Positions 11,369 through 23,832 of a stretch of 64,000 nucleotides of DNA are shown piece after piece. Both the position numbers and the translations under genes were made by a program. The stretch is from Paramacrobiotus metropolitanus. Its lineage: Eukaryota; Tardigrada; Eutardigrada; Parachela; Macrobiotidae. The stretch is taken from positions 744,001-808,000 of the forward strand of contig NW_026570227.1 in assembly GCF_019649055.1 (NCBI RefSeq). Reading direction: 5' to 3'. The notes beneath the pieces were generated by a model. That model worked only from the letters and a program-made list of their open reading frames with translations, was not told the origin of the DNA and searched no databases. Numbering within the stretch: position 1 is the first letter of the stretch; each line of letters begins with the position of its first letter.

Positions 11369-13736
11369 CTACAGTAACTCTTCTAGCTCTCTAGAACATC
11401 CAACCGTTTCCCAAACAGTTGAATCCCGCCAGTTCCCAGTTTCCCCGCGCTGAATTTCCACACTAATACGCTGCCACAAAAAATCGGTAGCGAGCGCTTC
11501 TACTGTTTGCTCTTTAATGCGATGACAAGCTTCACTGATGAACTGACCCGTACTCCCGCCGCAACTTCCCATAGTTTCAAGGATGAGTGGTTGGAAAAAG
11601 CGTCTATCAGTGAGCTCCGAGTAAAGCTCTTTCGAGTTTCCGCGTCATCGGCTGCAGATCCCACAACTTCTAACGGCCTGCGCTGAAAGTCTGAATCTGA
11701 ATCTGATTCTGAATGCTAAAAGTCTGAGTCTGAATACTAAAAGTCTGATTCTGATTCCTGGAACTCTGAATCTGAATACTAAACTCTGCATCTGAATAAT
11801 AAGTCTGGCAGATAACGACCCGAGTCTGTCATCAAAATTAATATAACGTAGTCGTGTTAAGACTCGTATACGTAGAAAAGTATTAATTGCGTATTAATAC
11901 TCGTATACGTATTCTCGTATAAGTATATTAATACCCGTTACTCGTATACGTATGAATAGCTCGTATACGTAAGTAACAGTTATGTATACGAGTAATTATA
12001 GATTAGTATTAGGCGGTGGGAAGTTGGAACTGCTCGTAAAAAACAACACGGGGCGCTTTACAGAGACGTTACGAATACGTTTTTGCGGTAAAAAAATATT
12101 GTTCTGCGTCCAGTGTGGGATGAGATAGCAGGTAATTCCTCTGAATTTACCGAACGAGCCTGTGCCAGCATAATATACGCCCATGTAAATGTGCTGTTAT
12201 GTTGCATACTGCACAGAGTAAGGGGAATACACGTATGCAGTAATATACGTTCCATTTCCGACTTAATCCAGCTGCAAACGTGCTACTTTATGAGCTCACA
12301 TGATCTGCCTTCCTTTGAAACAACTTGTATCAGTTATTTGCTAGCTGCATTTTTCTTACATTATATTGGTCGATGTTTCCAATTTTGTCGTTTGATAAGC
12401 TTTGCCGGCTATCCAGAAAATAACTGGTAAAACAAAATTAGTAATCCAGCAAATCTGGTCTGAACTGATCAATTTATACCAAATCCGGATGTAATGGGTT
12501 TTACAAAGTTTATAATTACTGCACTTTATCGCAGATGTTAACGTACGGTAGCCATCACAAATGAAACCACCAAATGAGTGTGCGGAAAAGACTGAAAACG
12601 CATTCATTGGTCCATCAATAGCACCTGATTAACCGATCAAAGTATCGCGCAGTTTCACGCTGAACCGCAAGGCATATTCCATCGATTTGCCTTCTACAGT
12701 AGATCTGGAAGTACTGTGATTGCTTTTCAACGCGTCTCATCATTCTTTTTTTGCGGTACTTTGCGCAAACGGCGAACAACGATGTGACCTTGAAAATATT
12801 TTTGTATGATTATGTACTCTGTATTGCTGTTAACACTTTAGATATGAATAAATGGAATGTGTGAGTACTGCATATGTGTACTCCCCTTACTCTATGCACA
12901 TTATGCAACATAGCAGCACATTTACATGGGCGTATATTATGCTGGCACAGGCCCGTTCGGTAAATTCAAAGGAATTTCCTGCTAGCTCATCCTACACTGG
13001 ACACAGAACAATATTTTTTTACCGCAAAAACGTATTCGTAACGTCTCTGTAGAGCGCCCCGTGTTGTTTTTTACGAGCAGTTCCCACCGCCTAATACTAA
13101 TCTATAATTACTCGTATACATAACTGTTATCTACGTATACGACCTATTAATACGTATACGAGTAACGGGTATTAATATACGTATACGAGTATTAATACGC
13201 AATTAATACTTTTCTACGTATACGAGTCTTAACACGACTACGTTATATTAATTTTGATGACAGACTCGGGTCGTTACCTGCCAGACTTATTATTCAGATG
13301 CAGAGTTTAGTATTCAGATTCAGAGTTCCAGGAATCAGAATCAGACTTTTAGTATTCAGACTCAGACTTTTAGCATTCAGAATCAGATTCAGATTCAGAC
13401 TTTCAGCGCAGGCCACTTCTAACTGCAACGTAGCGAACGTATCACCTGCGTGCAACTTATTGAACGTATCACCTAGATACCTACCGTCACATCCCAAATC
13501 AGAGGAAGGCCAGTTTGCCAGGGAAAGAGCGATAATCCATCTGGCCGTTTCCCATCCGATCTCCTTAGCCCCGGAGGTTCCAGGATCGTCGGCACATTTG
13601 CTGAACCCAGGCTGCGCTGGAGTTTAGCACGTAAGTCTACGGAGAAAATAACTAAAGCTTCAACGACTGTTCCAGCTATTTTGCGGAGAGCGAACATGTT
13701 GCAAAGCGAATCGCCGTCATCTGGAATTAATCTCAC
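11369..13736 (-). pseudogene. LINE (non-LTR retrotransposon) 3' remnant, split by a foldback element
   Basis: The upstream part (13736-13424) has the LINE C-terminal signature [14 protein letters not shown]...LIWDVTV. The downstream part (11674-11369) continues with VVGSAADDAETRK, ETMGSCGG, then FLWQRISVEIQRG and ends LEELL-stop. Bridging the two pieces over the 1740-bp insertion restores one open frame at the junction, so the foldback element landed in the LINE. Stops and small indels elsewhere show it is dead. A copy of the same C-terminal region lies at 58525-58732. Confidence 0.6.
11675..13414. mobile_element. MULE/foldback-type DNA element, 1740 bp, ~560-bp inverted repeats
   Basis: The inverted arms run about 11675-12245 and 12865-13414, each starting GGCCTGCGCTGAAAGTCTG. 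A 9-bp target duplication ACTTCTAAC flanks it at 11666-11674 and 13415-13423. Long TIRs with a 9-bp duplication are typical of Mutator-like and Foldback elements. Each arm has an outer CTGAATCTGATT-type array and an inner CGTATACG-type array. The ~620-bp centre has no transposase ORF, so it is non-autonomous. Confidence 0.8.
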
Positions 13737-13750
13737 TGGCTCAAGTTAAA

Positions 13751-13840
13751 ATGACGTGTGTCGAGGATGCCGGTATGACGTATATGACGTTGTATCCGCT
13801 GGCGCGAGACGTCCTTATCTGTTCACGACCGTCTAATTAA
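13751..13840 (+). pseudogene. Short gene fragment related to the exon at 57393
   Basis: A 29-codon frame containing AGMTYMTLYPLARDVLICS closely matches AGVTYTTVFYPLARDILICS at 57393-57522. The family is not recognised. It may be a terminal exon or a duplicated piece of one. Confidence 0.3.
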
Positions 13841-14102
13841 CTGCTACCGTACGCCAGGTGGTCGACGCGGTGGTCTAAGTACATTATAGAATAGGATAAT
13901 ACTGTGACGATAGCATTTCTGTCCCGCCCAGTTTTAATTATTCATAATTCCATCGCCTTATGAATTCTGACCATTTTACCTGCCAGGCTGCCACCTGTCT
14001 TCGGCTGTGAATTCCTAGAATCCCTAGAATTCGGTCTTGCACCCCCCTGTACTCCTTTCTGGTACACATCAATGCATTTCACCTTTTCGCCCATTTTAGT
14101 AC

Positions 14103-14290
14103 GCCATATCTCGGCAAACGAATGTTGCGCGCGCAAACGGTTTCAGAACGATGTACACAAATCATTTATCTTTAAAATGGCACAAAGTATGTATTACAAA
14201 AAAGTGATTCGGAGTGCGCGAAATCGAAAGTTAATGTACGTATCCCATTTTCGTTTTAATGTACGTATCCCATTTTGACGCTGTGTACTG
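14103..14290. repeat. Fragment of the palindromic MITE
   Basis: It contains CGCCATATCTCGGCAAACG, TGTTGCGCGCGCAAACGG and the AAAAAAGTGATTCGGAGTGC tail found in the copies at 15125-15615 and 56280-56640. Confidence 0.55.
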
Positions 14291-15120
14291 GGCCAATTCT
14301 CTATCGACTCTTGTATAATTTAAAATGGCGTAATGTGATTAAAACTTCACCTTAAGTTTTCTGCATGCCCTGTCATTAAACATGCCATGAATTGGTGTTG
14401 CTGCGTTCGAGTGCTGCGTGGGGTGACAGCAGAATAATAATTATTGTACGAGTATTACCGTATTACGAGCGTCCTCAGCGTGTCGTTGCCGGCCATGCCA
14501 CCTTTTGCCCCCACTGCCGCATAATAGTGGTAAAGACGCAAAGCCAATCAGAAGCAGCAGCAGAGTTTTATTCAAAAGCTTGTCCGGATTGTATCTTTGT
14601 AAGTTGTGATGATAAAAACTGATATAGCACAACAGCACTTAATGCAGGATCCTGATCGTTGTAGACGTTAAGATAAATGAAGAAACAAACATAGAGTAAA
14701 AAAAAGACATAAACACCCATGATTCTCAAACGATTTTTTTCAGGATGTCATTGGAGAGAAAAGGGCCGCATTGGATTTTTATCTCTGCCTTGCGGGTGAC
14801 AAATTGCGAACTCTCCTTGAAAGCCACATCGGGGAACATCGGGCGGCAGTACTTTCGTTGGCCAGTATAATGGTCCTGTGGCCACCATCGAGTCGCTTAT
14901 GGCCGTATATGTGCAAAAATTCTGAAAGCAAACGGAAAGCCAAACTAAAACAATGTTTGTACTGTAATGTTTTATTGAACAACCGAATTAAGGGATTTGG
15001 CCCGGCACATAGCACCCAATTCGTGTATATCCACGAAAACTTTCGCTGTCTGGCCCTCCGAGACAGTTTTTGCATTGCTTTATGTTGTTCTATAGGCAGA
15101 GCATTGGCATTGTTCACGAA
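14291..15120. other. Intergenic stretch, nothing recognised
   Basis: Open frames exist on both strands (14771-15175 + and 14779-15207 -), but neither has recognisable motifs and each is the shadow of the other. A possible acceptor TTTTTTTCAG ends at about 14743. Confidence 0.4.
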
Positions 15121-15124
15121 GGTG

Positions 15125-15615
15125 AGAAATCTGTTTGCGCGCACAACATCCGGTCGAAGACTCGAAATGTTATAGGCGAACCAGAATCCTGAAAAGTTTA
15201 AATGCACTCAGGAATACCAAAAGTCACATTATGGACCGATCTCCTTTGAATTTTGCACGTGCATGCACATAGCCATGAATATCGTTCTACATCGACCCAG
15301 TGTTGCGGCATGTTTAGCAAATTTTAAAATTAATTTTAAAAATTTTAAAATCATTTCAAAATTTGAAAAAAATCGTGGAAGTCTGGATCGGTGTAAGAAT
15401 GATCGTCATGCTCATGTGCACTTACATGCAAAATTTGAAGGAGACCGGTCCATAACGGAACTTTTCGTACACCTAAATGCATTGAAAGTGTTTGGAATTT
15501 TGTAACCCTGATAACTCCGCAGTCGGATGTTGCCCGCGAAAACGGATTTCACGCCTACGTGAACAAATCCTCTGGCTACAAAATTACATAAATCAATGCA
15601 AAAAAGTGTCTGGGA
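15125..15615. mobile_element. Palindromic MITE, second near-full copy
   Basis: The arms TTTGCGCGCACAACATCCGG and CGGATGTTGCCCGCGAAAAC face each other about an AATTTTAAAATTAATTTTAAA centre, as in the copy at 4697-5160. Confidence 0.6.
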
Positions 15616-15990
15616 GTGCGCGACAGTGGAATGTACACGTATATGGTGCTATGTACCGGGTCAATTCCCTTAAATCAATATTAAATTCTGTACTATTTAA
15701 TGATAATTTCAAGTATACTTGTAAGTTGTATCACGAATAAACCTTCTTAGCTACAATAGATAATTCTAGTCTTACCACTATACATATAACTCTTGCGGTA
15801 CATCTAGCACCGATATGACATAGTATTTAATAATTATGATTGGCTGGCATCGCTAGCATGCACAATTATGAGGATTTTCCGACAACAATTGCGCATAATT
15901 GAATAATTTTTGGCTTTTAACTATCATTTGCTCAGTTTTAATCCGACCTCCTGTGTTTCCACGTCGATAATGGCTTAATTACAGGTTTAC

Positions 15991-18714
15991 CTCAAATCTT
16001 CCGGTAGCGGGATTAAAACTTTTGACGACGTAATCCGATTGCCGATCGCCCACGGCATCAATCCACACGTCTCCGCTAATAGGACTGGAGAAGATAAAGT
16101 TGCGCATCATGCCCGATACTTTCACACCATCGTAAATATTGCCGCCGGATGTAATGATTTTATTCATTATTATACTGTATAACAGCGTCGCATCGTAGAA
16201 ACTCGTCACGACAGGGTCAATCTAAAACCAAAAAATGCACGCGATAGCTGCAGTATGACGAATGCTTATGGTTTCACAGATGGGTGACCGCTCCGTACTT
16301 CTTCAAAAGCCCCGAAAGTGTAGTTCAGAGTCTTCCTGGCGAGGCGTTTAACATTCGTGGAAAAGGTTTCGTAATAATCGTTTCGGACTTGGTGGAGCGC
16401 GACTAACAGTACGGATTCGTAGGCTTGTTTGGCTTCCCATCGTAATAAGTTTCTTAACTGCAAAATCATTTTCTTGAAAAAATTATAATCGTAAGGCATA
16501 CATTTACCCTGTCACTCTCATCTCCAAAACTCCACGTAAACTTCCCCCAGCTTGGACTGTCAAATAGTTCGATAGCAATATAAACCTGAATATAAAATGC
16601 ACGGTTACTTCCTTTAATTATTTTACTTTAGTAGAATATACAATAAACAGATATTCGGTGTGAATTATCACAATTTATTAATTATTACAAATTAGGCTAA
16701 TTTTTGTAAGTTGTTAATTTGCAAAAGATTAAGAGTAGTACTACGCCAGCCGAACTATTTATGCAATATTCAGCTACATACGTACGTATTGTCCATTGGT
16801 CATGCCTAATCTTTGAGCAGTAATCTAAAAATCAAAGCCATAGCTATTTTTAACTGTTTTAACAGTTTTAAAAAATACCGTTTTAAACTGGTTCAGCATT
16901 CAATGAGAGATCGATAGCAAAATTTTCTCAATAGTTACCATCAGTGTTCGGAGAACGGTGGCATTTGATAGTACAACAAACACTACAATCAAAGGATAAT
17001 TCTGTTAGCCATGCACTTTCGGACCTGCCTTTTGAAAAGGCGAGTTAATCACACAGCGGACGCCATAAATGAGTGGAACGGGTAACTTAAATTAACTACT
17101 CGTACTGTCGTACTTACAGTATATTACACAGCTCATGGATAATTGGGATTTTACCGTGAATTTTTGCATGGTTTCATTCCCGGCGTAACCTACCTCTGGA
17201 CGACTGATTACCCGTTGACAGCATACGCTCATACTGTTCAATTGTTGCATCCCGGCTGCGAAAGGGATACGCGGTGACGGTGCGTATGACATCGGTGCGC
17301 TTACGGATCTCACGGTTAAATACCGCGGTAAGCTCTTCAAAAAAGCTGTCAGACTCATCTTGGACGACAAACACATGTTTATAGGCATGATGTTTTAAGA
17401 ATCGGAAGATCACGTTGATGGTGTTTTTATGCGTGAAACTCATTCGCGTGGCCATTATGTACTGCTCTCGATCGGATTCCGCTGCAAAGCCGGCAGCCGG
17501 ACAACCCATCATGGGGATCCGCATAAATTCCACCAGGTTGTACAGACTGTCCGCACTGTATCCACAACCTGGAAAATTGTGCTTCTTCATTACGAGTATG
17601 CAGTTAAATGTGCATTATGCATTTGTTAAATTATCAGCCTTGGGTAATCGGTACTCATGGGAGCACCTCTTACCGTCTTACGCCAAATTTGTATCGCCTC
17701 GGCCTACTTTAAAATACTGTACATGCCAATATAGTTCCATGTGTTTTCATAAATTTATTTATGGAGAAGTTTAAAATTCGAGTACCTATAATTCGAGCAC
17801 ATTATAAATTAGACTCCAGTTATACAAAAATAATAATACTGTAACACTAACCCCGCCAAATAACGAATGCTATTCGGTGAGGGCAAAACATAGAAGGTAA
17901 TGAAGTGGTTTTCAATTACCACCATTTCTTCCGAATGAGACGGATTTACTTTTATTTACGTATTAACCTGTGCGCTCGGTGTTCACTGCATCTGCGTACC
18001 AGTGATATTATACAGCACGTCTGCGAAATCGCTCCTCTGTGTACTGTACATGTAATGTAAATTTAGCTGTTAATTGCGATATCATTAGCCATTATCAGCA
18101 ACCACTAGAGAAATAGGAATTACTGATACGAAAATTTCGAATTACGCATTGAGTCAGCAGATCACAACGTTATATAAAAAATATCAGCAGCACTTGAGAG
18201 ATTATTAGCATAAATGACTCCTTGCCGTTGTGATTATAGGGGAGCATCTTGGGCAGCGGAAACACGTACCTGGACCAAGGAAGGCATTGCAGTTGATCCC
18301 GGCGGACAGTATTTGCAGGGCATATTTAACAATATCGTTTTTCTTATCACAGTTCTTCCCAATATCTTTGTAGAAGGTCTGCAGCTGGTATCCGCCGGAT
18401 AAGATATGCTGATTAACATGATCGACAGCCAATTGAATGGCGGCTGCTACCCGATCATAATCGTAGATGGCCGACTTATCTCCGTGGGAGCGTTCAATCA
18501 GTAGGCACAAGGTAATATTGCGATTACTGGGATCCGGCGTCGGTGTGACGCCAACGGGATAGGAGGAGGTGTACGTTCCCTGCGTGCTGTTATCAGCGCT
18601 GATATCACGGCCGACAATGGAAGAACTGGGAAGCGGGACAGAAATGGATGACTGCGCTGAGGTGCAAAAAGATAAGTATCCAAAAACACAATATAAATGT
18701 GCAATCAACCGCAT
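15991..18714 (-). CDS. ANF-receptor/receptor guanylate cyclase-type ligand-binding protein (5' exons)
   Basis: Exons inferred from splice sites and phase: 18714-18270, 17568-17194, 16585-16508, 16457-16299 and 16221-15991. The first begins with a signal peptide (MRLIAHLYCVFGYLSF...) and has AIQLAVDHVN. The exon 1/2 join gives GPGCGYSADSL, then IPMMGCPAAGF, both typical of the periplasmic-binding-like ANF ligand domain. Later exons carry YIAIELFDS, AYESVLLVALHQ and SSPISGDVWIDAVGDR. One exon between 17194 and 16585 is missing: I found no frame there that fits. The last donor at 15990 suggests that TM, kinase-like or cyclase exons follow, but I saw none. It would act as an extracellular ligand receptor. 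Confidence 0.65.
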
Positions 18715-20494
18715 TTCTCACGATACTGACAAATCGCAGCGGATGCAGTACCAGTAAATATAACACATAGCGTATTCCGAGAAGTATTTAGAAGTGACAG
18801 CACACTGATCACAGCACGATGATACTAGCTGTAATATTCCGCTGTTGCAATAATATGAATAATTTGTCCTAGAGCGAATCCGTGTTTACAGTGAAAGTGC
18901 TTACATAATGCTACAGAGTACCGCGTGGAATGTCAGACGTTGCAGACTTATCGTGAGTTAGTGTTCATGTTCAACAAAAATTTGTCACCACGCACAAGAC
19001 TCCAAATAAAACAGATCGAGCAATTATATAATACATTTAATGTTTGTATATTGTAATGAGTACTTTCTAGTCAAAAGACTGGAAACCGCTTCAAGTTACT
19101 TTACATAGAAGTATACTGTTTTTTATTTTCCGCTAACTCAGACCTAACAGGACAAGTAATTTTTACATACGTTGGCAAGTGACGCAAAAACCATGGCAGT
19201 TGCTGGTAAACTATTGATGCATGGACGACGGCTGCTGCTTGAAATACTGTATGGACTCCTCAGCTCTTTGTTTCACCACAAGGACGATATATTTTTCGGC
19301 ATTCCTAGTGCATATAATTATGTAGGTATCAGTACGGGATGCAGCTCAACACGGGCAGATAATTCAAGCGGAAAAAGCGGAAATTCTATTACAAGCGGAA
19401 AAAGCGAATGTCAACAGCTCTTTCAGCATAGAAATTGTGTCGTCTTCACACATACAAAATTGTAGACTGTAAATGTAAAAACCTGGAAGAACATGCGTTC
19501 ACATGTATTTTTCATCCTCTCCATTCTTAGTGCCGCTACCGCATGAAGTACTGCACTTACCGTACTTGATATTTTTATAATTTAATCAGCGGGAGCAAAA
19601 ACCAGCCAATCGAACACAATTTTTATCGATAGAACATTAAAAAGGGGGAAAAGCAAAACCTGCAAAATGGTGGTAACACAATTACTTTTCCACTGCACAC
19701 GTTTGTTTCGGCCACCGCAAGAATACTGTAATCGGAGTCAGTCTCGGAATCAGTCCCTTTGGTTTTCCTTAGAAAATGTCTGTGGAAGAGGCTGACACGT
19801 CCGCTGGCGGCTCTGAAACGCTTGAACCAAGGCTCTCAGCGCTGAAGAGAAAATGTTTTTGTGCACGTTTTACTATCAGTACACGTACATACAGAATTCC
19901 CACAAAAAATGGACCGGCACCTTTTAGCGCACAGCATGCTACACATAACAGTAACATCAGATTCGTCGGAAGAGGAAATTAGTATGAAGTTCTCATTACT
20001 TTGTACAAGAAGTCCGAATTTTTATCGTATTTTCCGGACAGTTGGAAAAATGGATCCGTGCTCACTAAATTTTTGCTCGGCGTAATTTTGTTCTAGTAAA
20101 GCGCTACTGGTAAAAAAGTCACTATTAGGCAATAACCGCAAGGATAGCAACCCGCAAGAAAAAAGCAATAACGGTATAGTTAATACTACTTTACAGTTCA
20201 GATCTTGAGAATATTAGCTGCACCAGCTTCAGCTTTAAAGTACAACGGTTATCATCGTGGTAATCGTCATCAACGTGGTAGTACAACGGTTATCATCGTG
20301 GGTCGGTTACCATCCTAGGTTGAACAAGAAGGAAGTTTGCTAATTTTGTTGTGCTAATGCAGTCATAAAGAGCACATTACACTTTCGAGTTATACCACAT
20401 AGTTTCTGCTACAGAATAACATCGCCGATTTTTAAGTGAACTGAAAGATTAAAGGTTAGTAGTTCATGACTCTACAGCAAGATCGCCAAAGGTG
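18715..20494. other. Intergenic stretch, nothing recognised
   Basis: AT-rich with only short frames. Small local duplications occur: AAGCGGAAAAAGCG near 19360-19410, and ACAACGGTTATCATCGTGG near 20240-20300. Confidence 0.4.
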
Positions 20495-21059
20495 TTAGCC
20501 GAGCAGGCCGTAAATTATATGCGCAGTACGAGCGACATCAACTACTACAACGAAAAAGAACCAGAGAGACATTGTTAAACCACACAACCATATGCACAAA
20601 AATATAGTACTCGTACAAAACCACAATCCGGTCTCAGAATCTGGTGATTCATTCCGCATGACACACATCCGCAGACACAAAGCTGTACCAATCATTCCAA
20701 CAATCTGAGCCACCGCAAGCGCTAAACCAATAATGGCGTGATGATATTCATCTTTTCTGTATCCCCACCCTTCAACCTGCGATCGAAGGCAGGTGGAACC
20801 GTAATTTCCTCCTATAAAGCAGCACGGATGTACATCAAACAGAGTACGAGACATAAACGTCATAGAAAGCGAAAACTGTACCTGAGTCAAGGCCACAGTG
20901 AACAGAAAAGCAGAATTTCCGCAGTTTAGTGTCCTTGGTGTCGTTAGGCGATACAGTATTCCAGTCGTATGTTACCGAACCGTTGGTAACCGCGCCGATC
21001 CACGGCTCCACGGTAAAATTGTTTTTGGGAATCGTAACGGTTGCATTCTTATAGGTCAA
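20495..21059 (-). CDS. Tetraspanin, C-terminal exons
   Basis: Exons 21059-20882 and 20811-20495 are joined across a 70-bp intron (CAG|GTACAG ... TTATAG). The first encodes extracellular-loop sequence with several N-glycosylation sequons and FCFSVHCGLDS. The second has GNYGSTC, GWGYRKDEYHHA, then a hydrophobic TM4 segment IIGLALAVAQIVGMIGTAL and a short Cys/Arg tail. This pattern fits the large loop plus fourth helix of tetraspanins. Sequence beyond NESPDSETG may be past the true end. The N-terminal exons are probably upstream, perhaps in 21670-22280. Confidence 0.55.
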
Positions 21060-21669
21060 ATATCCGCTTCCATCTTCGTAACCTTAACCAGTAATAAAGG
21101 TACAGGCAAAGCGATATTAGCGCGCAGTTGGCACCTGAATGAGGGCCACTGCACTACGGTTATCGAACTGCATAACTGACTAACTGCGCTCCGCAGTTAG
21201 GTTTTGCCTTACTGCACGCCCGTTTTCCAGCCACATTCCGCCAGACAATTACAGTTAGTCTCATTAAAGATATCTGGCGTGCACCAAACCACCAGTCAGC
21301 CAAATGCCTATTACGAGCTTAAACATCGTGGCGCGGCGCATCGTAGTATGGAGTTCAGCGTAAGCCGTAAATTTGTAACGTTCGCTGCAGTTACGAATGC
21401 TCTCAATTTGTCGACAATCTTGTCATTCAAAGCAAATCTCGCTATGGTACGGTGGCTCAACCGCATGAGGTGGCTGTTTGCAGTGGCCACGCCTACAGAT
21501 ATGGTACGCGAAGCCGCCTCGCAAGGTGCAGCTGCTGTATCGACGCAACTAGATTCGCTTCGAATCTGAGACTCACCTAACGCTCGGTATTCACGGAGTA
21601 ACGCTCGCTACCAACTTAGCAACAGGCAGTGCCGTGACCGCTGTATTACCTTATGCTTAACGAGCGTGC

Positions 21670-22280
21670 TTATTTGGAAGTGTTATCCAGCGCCTGCACT
21701 GTTCTCTGTTGTGCAATTGAAAATCGCTGTAATTTATTGGGGTCCCAATTAACGCCAGAGCAGCCGCCACGCCGCTGCAACAGCCAGGTGCACCGGCTAA
21801 AAGTCGAGACACCCCCGGAAGACTTACATGCAGTGTCTGTCATAAGGATGGTCCAGGTGGCCAGCGCGCCTTGCAGGATCACCCACAGGATGTACAGTAG
21901 GAGCACTGTACCAGCGATAACAAAAGAGTCAGCATCAGCTGACCACAGCCTACAGCCAGTACGCTTCCAACACAGGCGGCGTAGTTTAAAGCATCGTCGA
22001 CGGCAGTCTTCCGTTCGCAAAGTGACATTATTTCCAACGTGATGTTGCGCTGGGTGACGTGAGGTTTCTTGAGTAGCGCTCTGGTTTTCCCTTGCACCAC
22101 GTCCAAGAGGCCGCATTCGTACTGGGTCGCCAACTTACATAGCAGCGATGCTGGACCTGGAGGACGCGCTTCGCTATCGTCGTTGACAGCGATGTGGAAG
22201 GGCGCCACCCGCGGAGTGACTGCCTGGGCGGGCGCGTTTGCATCTGGCTCCACTGCAGTGGTAGAAAGGATGGTGCTCAT
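21670..22280 (-). CDS. Putative membrane protein, two overlapping frames
   Basis: The first frame (22280-21879) starts with a Ser/Pro/Ala-rich cytoplasmic-like segment and then YAACVGSVLAVGCGQLMLT. The second (ending 21670) has the hydrophobic SFVIAGTVLLLYILWVILQ and then a Cys-containing segment. Each looks like a membrane helix, so the gene probably changes frame near 21930-21960 through an intron or an indel. It is on the tetraspanin's strand and could be its 5' half, but no tetraspanin CCG motif is seen. Confidence 0.35.
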
Positions 22281-23624
22281 TTTTATTCAAATTGTGATAT
22301 CCGCTTATGGAAGCCCAGATAACGCGGAAATAATTACTTTCTCCATAGTACTCGTATATTTCACAAATGAAGTACTCGTATACTTGACTATTTTGAAGAC
22401 TCCGTTGTTTGTTTTATGATGAAATTTGTTGCTGCATCCCATCATCTGCGAGCTCGTGTTTTCTCATACACGCAGTCGTTAGGCTATCTCACCGTGGATG
22501 GCTGCGGGCAAATTGATTTTTTATACACGACATAGCAAACATGCTCTTTAGCAAGTCTCACGCATGGACGCTTAATGTTGTGGATATAGAAAACTAGAAC
22601 TACAGGAAATTATTACAGCCGCCATTACAGGCGCTCAGAATGAAGGCCACTGCACTACAATTATCGAAAGTTCGAAACAACAAAATCGCGTACGGTTAAC
22701 AACAAAAGCGCGGTTTTCGTTTTGCCCCCATTCACAAGGCTAGTGTGCGTTTACTAGTTTTGGCACATGTAACGAGCAAAACCGTCCGCTGGACGCTTAT
22801 TCCTCTGTGCAAAACGATTGCATCAAACTGGATGCAATCGTCTGCATGTACGTATGCAATCGTCTTCTAAGCCTACCGTGACCAAAGCCACGGTAGGCTT
22901 TGGTCGTGCTTTTGTGGTTTATTCGACGTTTTCAAGCACAACAAAAACCTTTAAGCAGCACTGTCGGAAGCAGCACTGTCGGTTTCTTATCTAGACGGCC
23001 GTTTCCGCACATTCCCTAATAAAAAATTGGATTTTTTATACTACTCGTACAAACGTAGTGGATTACTGGAACAGATGGTACTGATAGCAAAAAACGGTAA
23101 CCCCCTTACAATGCGTTTTAAACTCAGTTTAACAAGTATAGCTGTTGGACTTTTTTTCAGTGAGATTCCCGAACCGGATGCTGCGCGAATAAATGGTTGT
23201 CACGCTGATGTGTACAAATCGACTGGCTACAGATTTTCATAAACCAATGCAAAAAGTGCTTGAAGTTGTACGAAATAAAAAGCTTCCGTGCGTGTACACA
23301 AAATTGATGCCGCCGTACCGTGTCACTACTCTTATTGAAAGATCTCTTTCTAAAGCTGTTAAAAAATAAATATTCTTGATAAACTGTAAAAAGATTATGC
23401 TGTTTGTTAATCCATATTTGGAAAATCAAAGATTACTGAGGAAGAAGTAGACCGCTTCCGTATTTTAAACAGAATGAAGTATTAGCATTCGCACATAAAA
23501 ACGACATCTGGAGACGAAGTCAAAGCTGTACGTTAAATTACACCGTACTCCTTACGACGGCTCAAGTGGCTCTTGAAATGCATGGTAAGATTAATTTTGC
23601 ACTTTCACTACAACCGTACTGACC
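22281..23624. other. Intergenic stretch with small repeats
   Basis: It holds a hairpin at about 22866-22898 (GCCTACCGTG/CACGGTAGGC) and a ~40-bp word (GGCCACTGCACTAC) at 22640 that also occurs at 21145. A MITE piece (CCCGAACCGGATGCTGCGCG) lies at 23155-23290. No gene recognised. Confidence 0.45.
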
Positions 23625-23784
23625 GTTTGAATGCCTGGATCAGCCAATCCCCGTACATCTGCAGATCGTCGCCGGTGAAGTTGACCAAGAAGGTTGGCGG
23701 TGTTTCGAAAGCACCTTGCAGATCGGTAACAAATGCCTTAGGATTCTTCCACGAGGTATTCTGAATGAAAACTTCTCTAAGGAA
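23625..23784 (-). CDS. Putative internal exon, unknown protein
   Basis: Bounded by acceptor TTTCCTTAG and donor ACG|GTCAGT on the minus strand. The ~53 residues include NPKAFVTDLQGAF and NFTGDDLQMYGDWL. No family recognised. It lies downstream of, and on the same strand as, the ANF-like gene at 25014-25975 and could belong to it. Confidence 0.3.
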
Positions 23785-23832
23785 AAGGTTGAAAAACTTG
23801 AATTTGATCCAAATAGGACGAAGCGCTGTCAT

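Noticed and set aside
11675-13414. Helitron or LTR element
   Set aside because: Long inverted, not direct, repeats and a 9-bp duplication fit a foldback/MULE element.
14779-15207. 142-aa minus-strand ORF as a gene
   Set aside because: No motif; it overlaps a plus-strand frame and runs into a MITE.
22866-22898. Transcription terminator hairpin
   Set aside because: Bacterial-type terminators do not apply here; it has no T tract and no gene in front of it.
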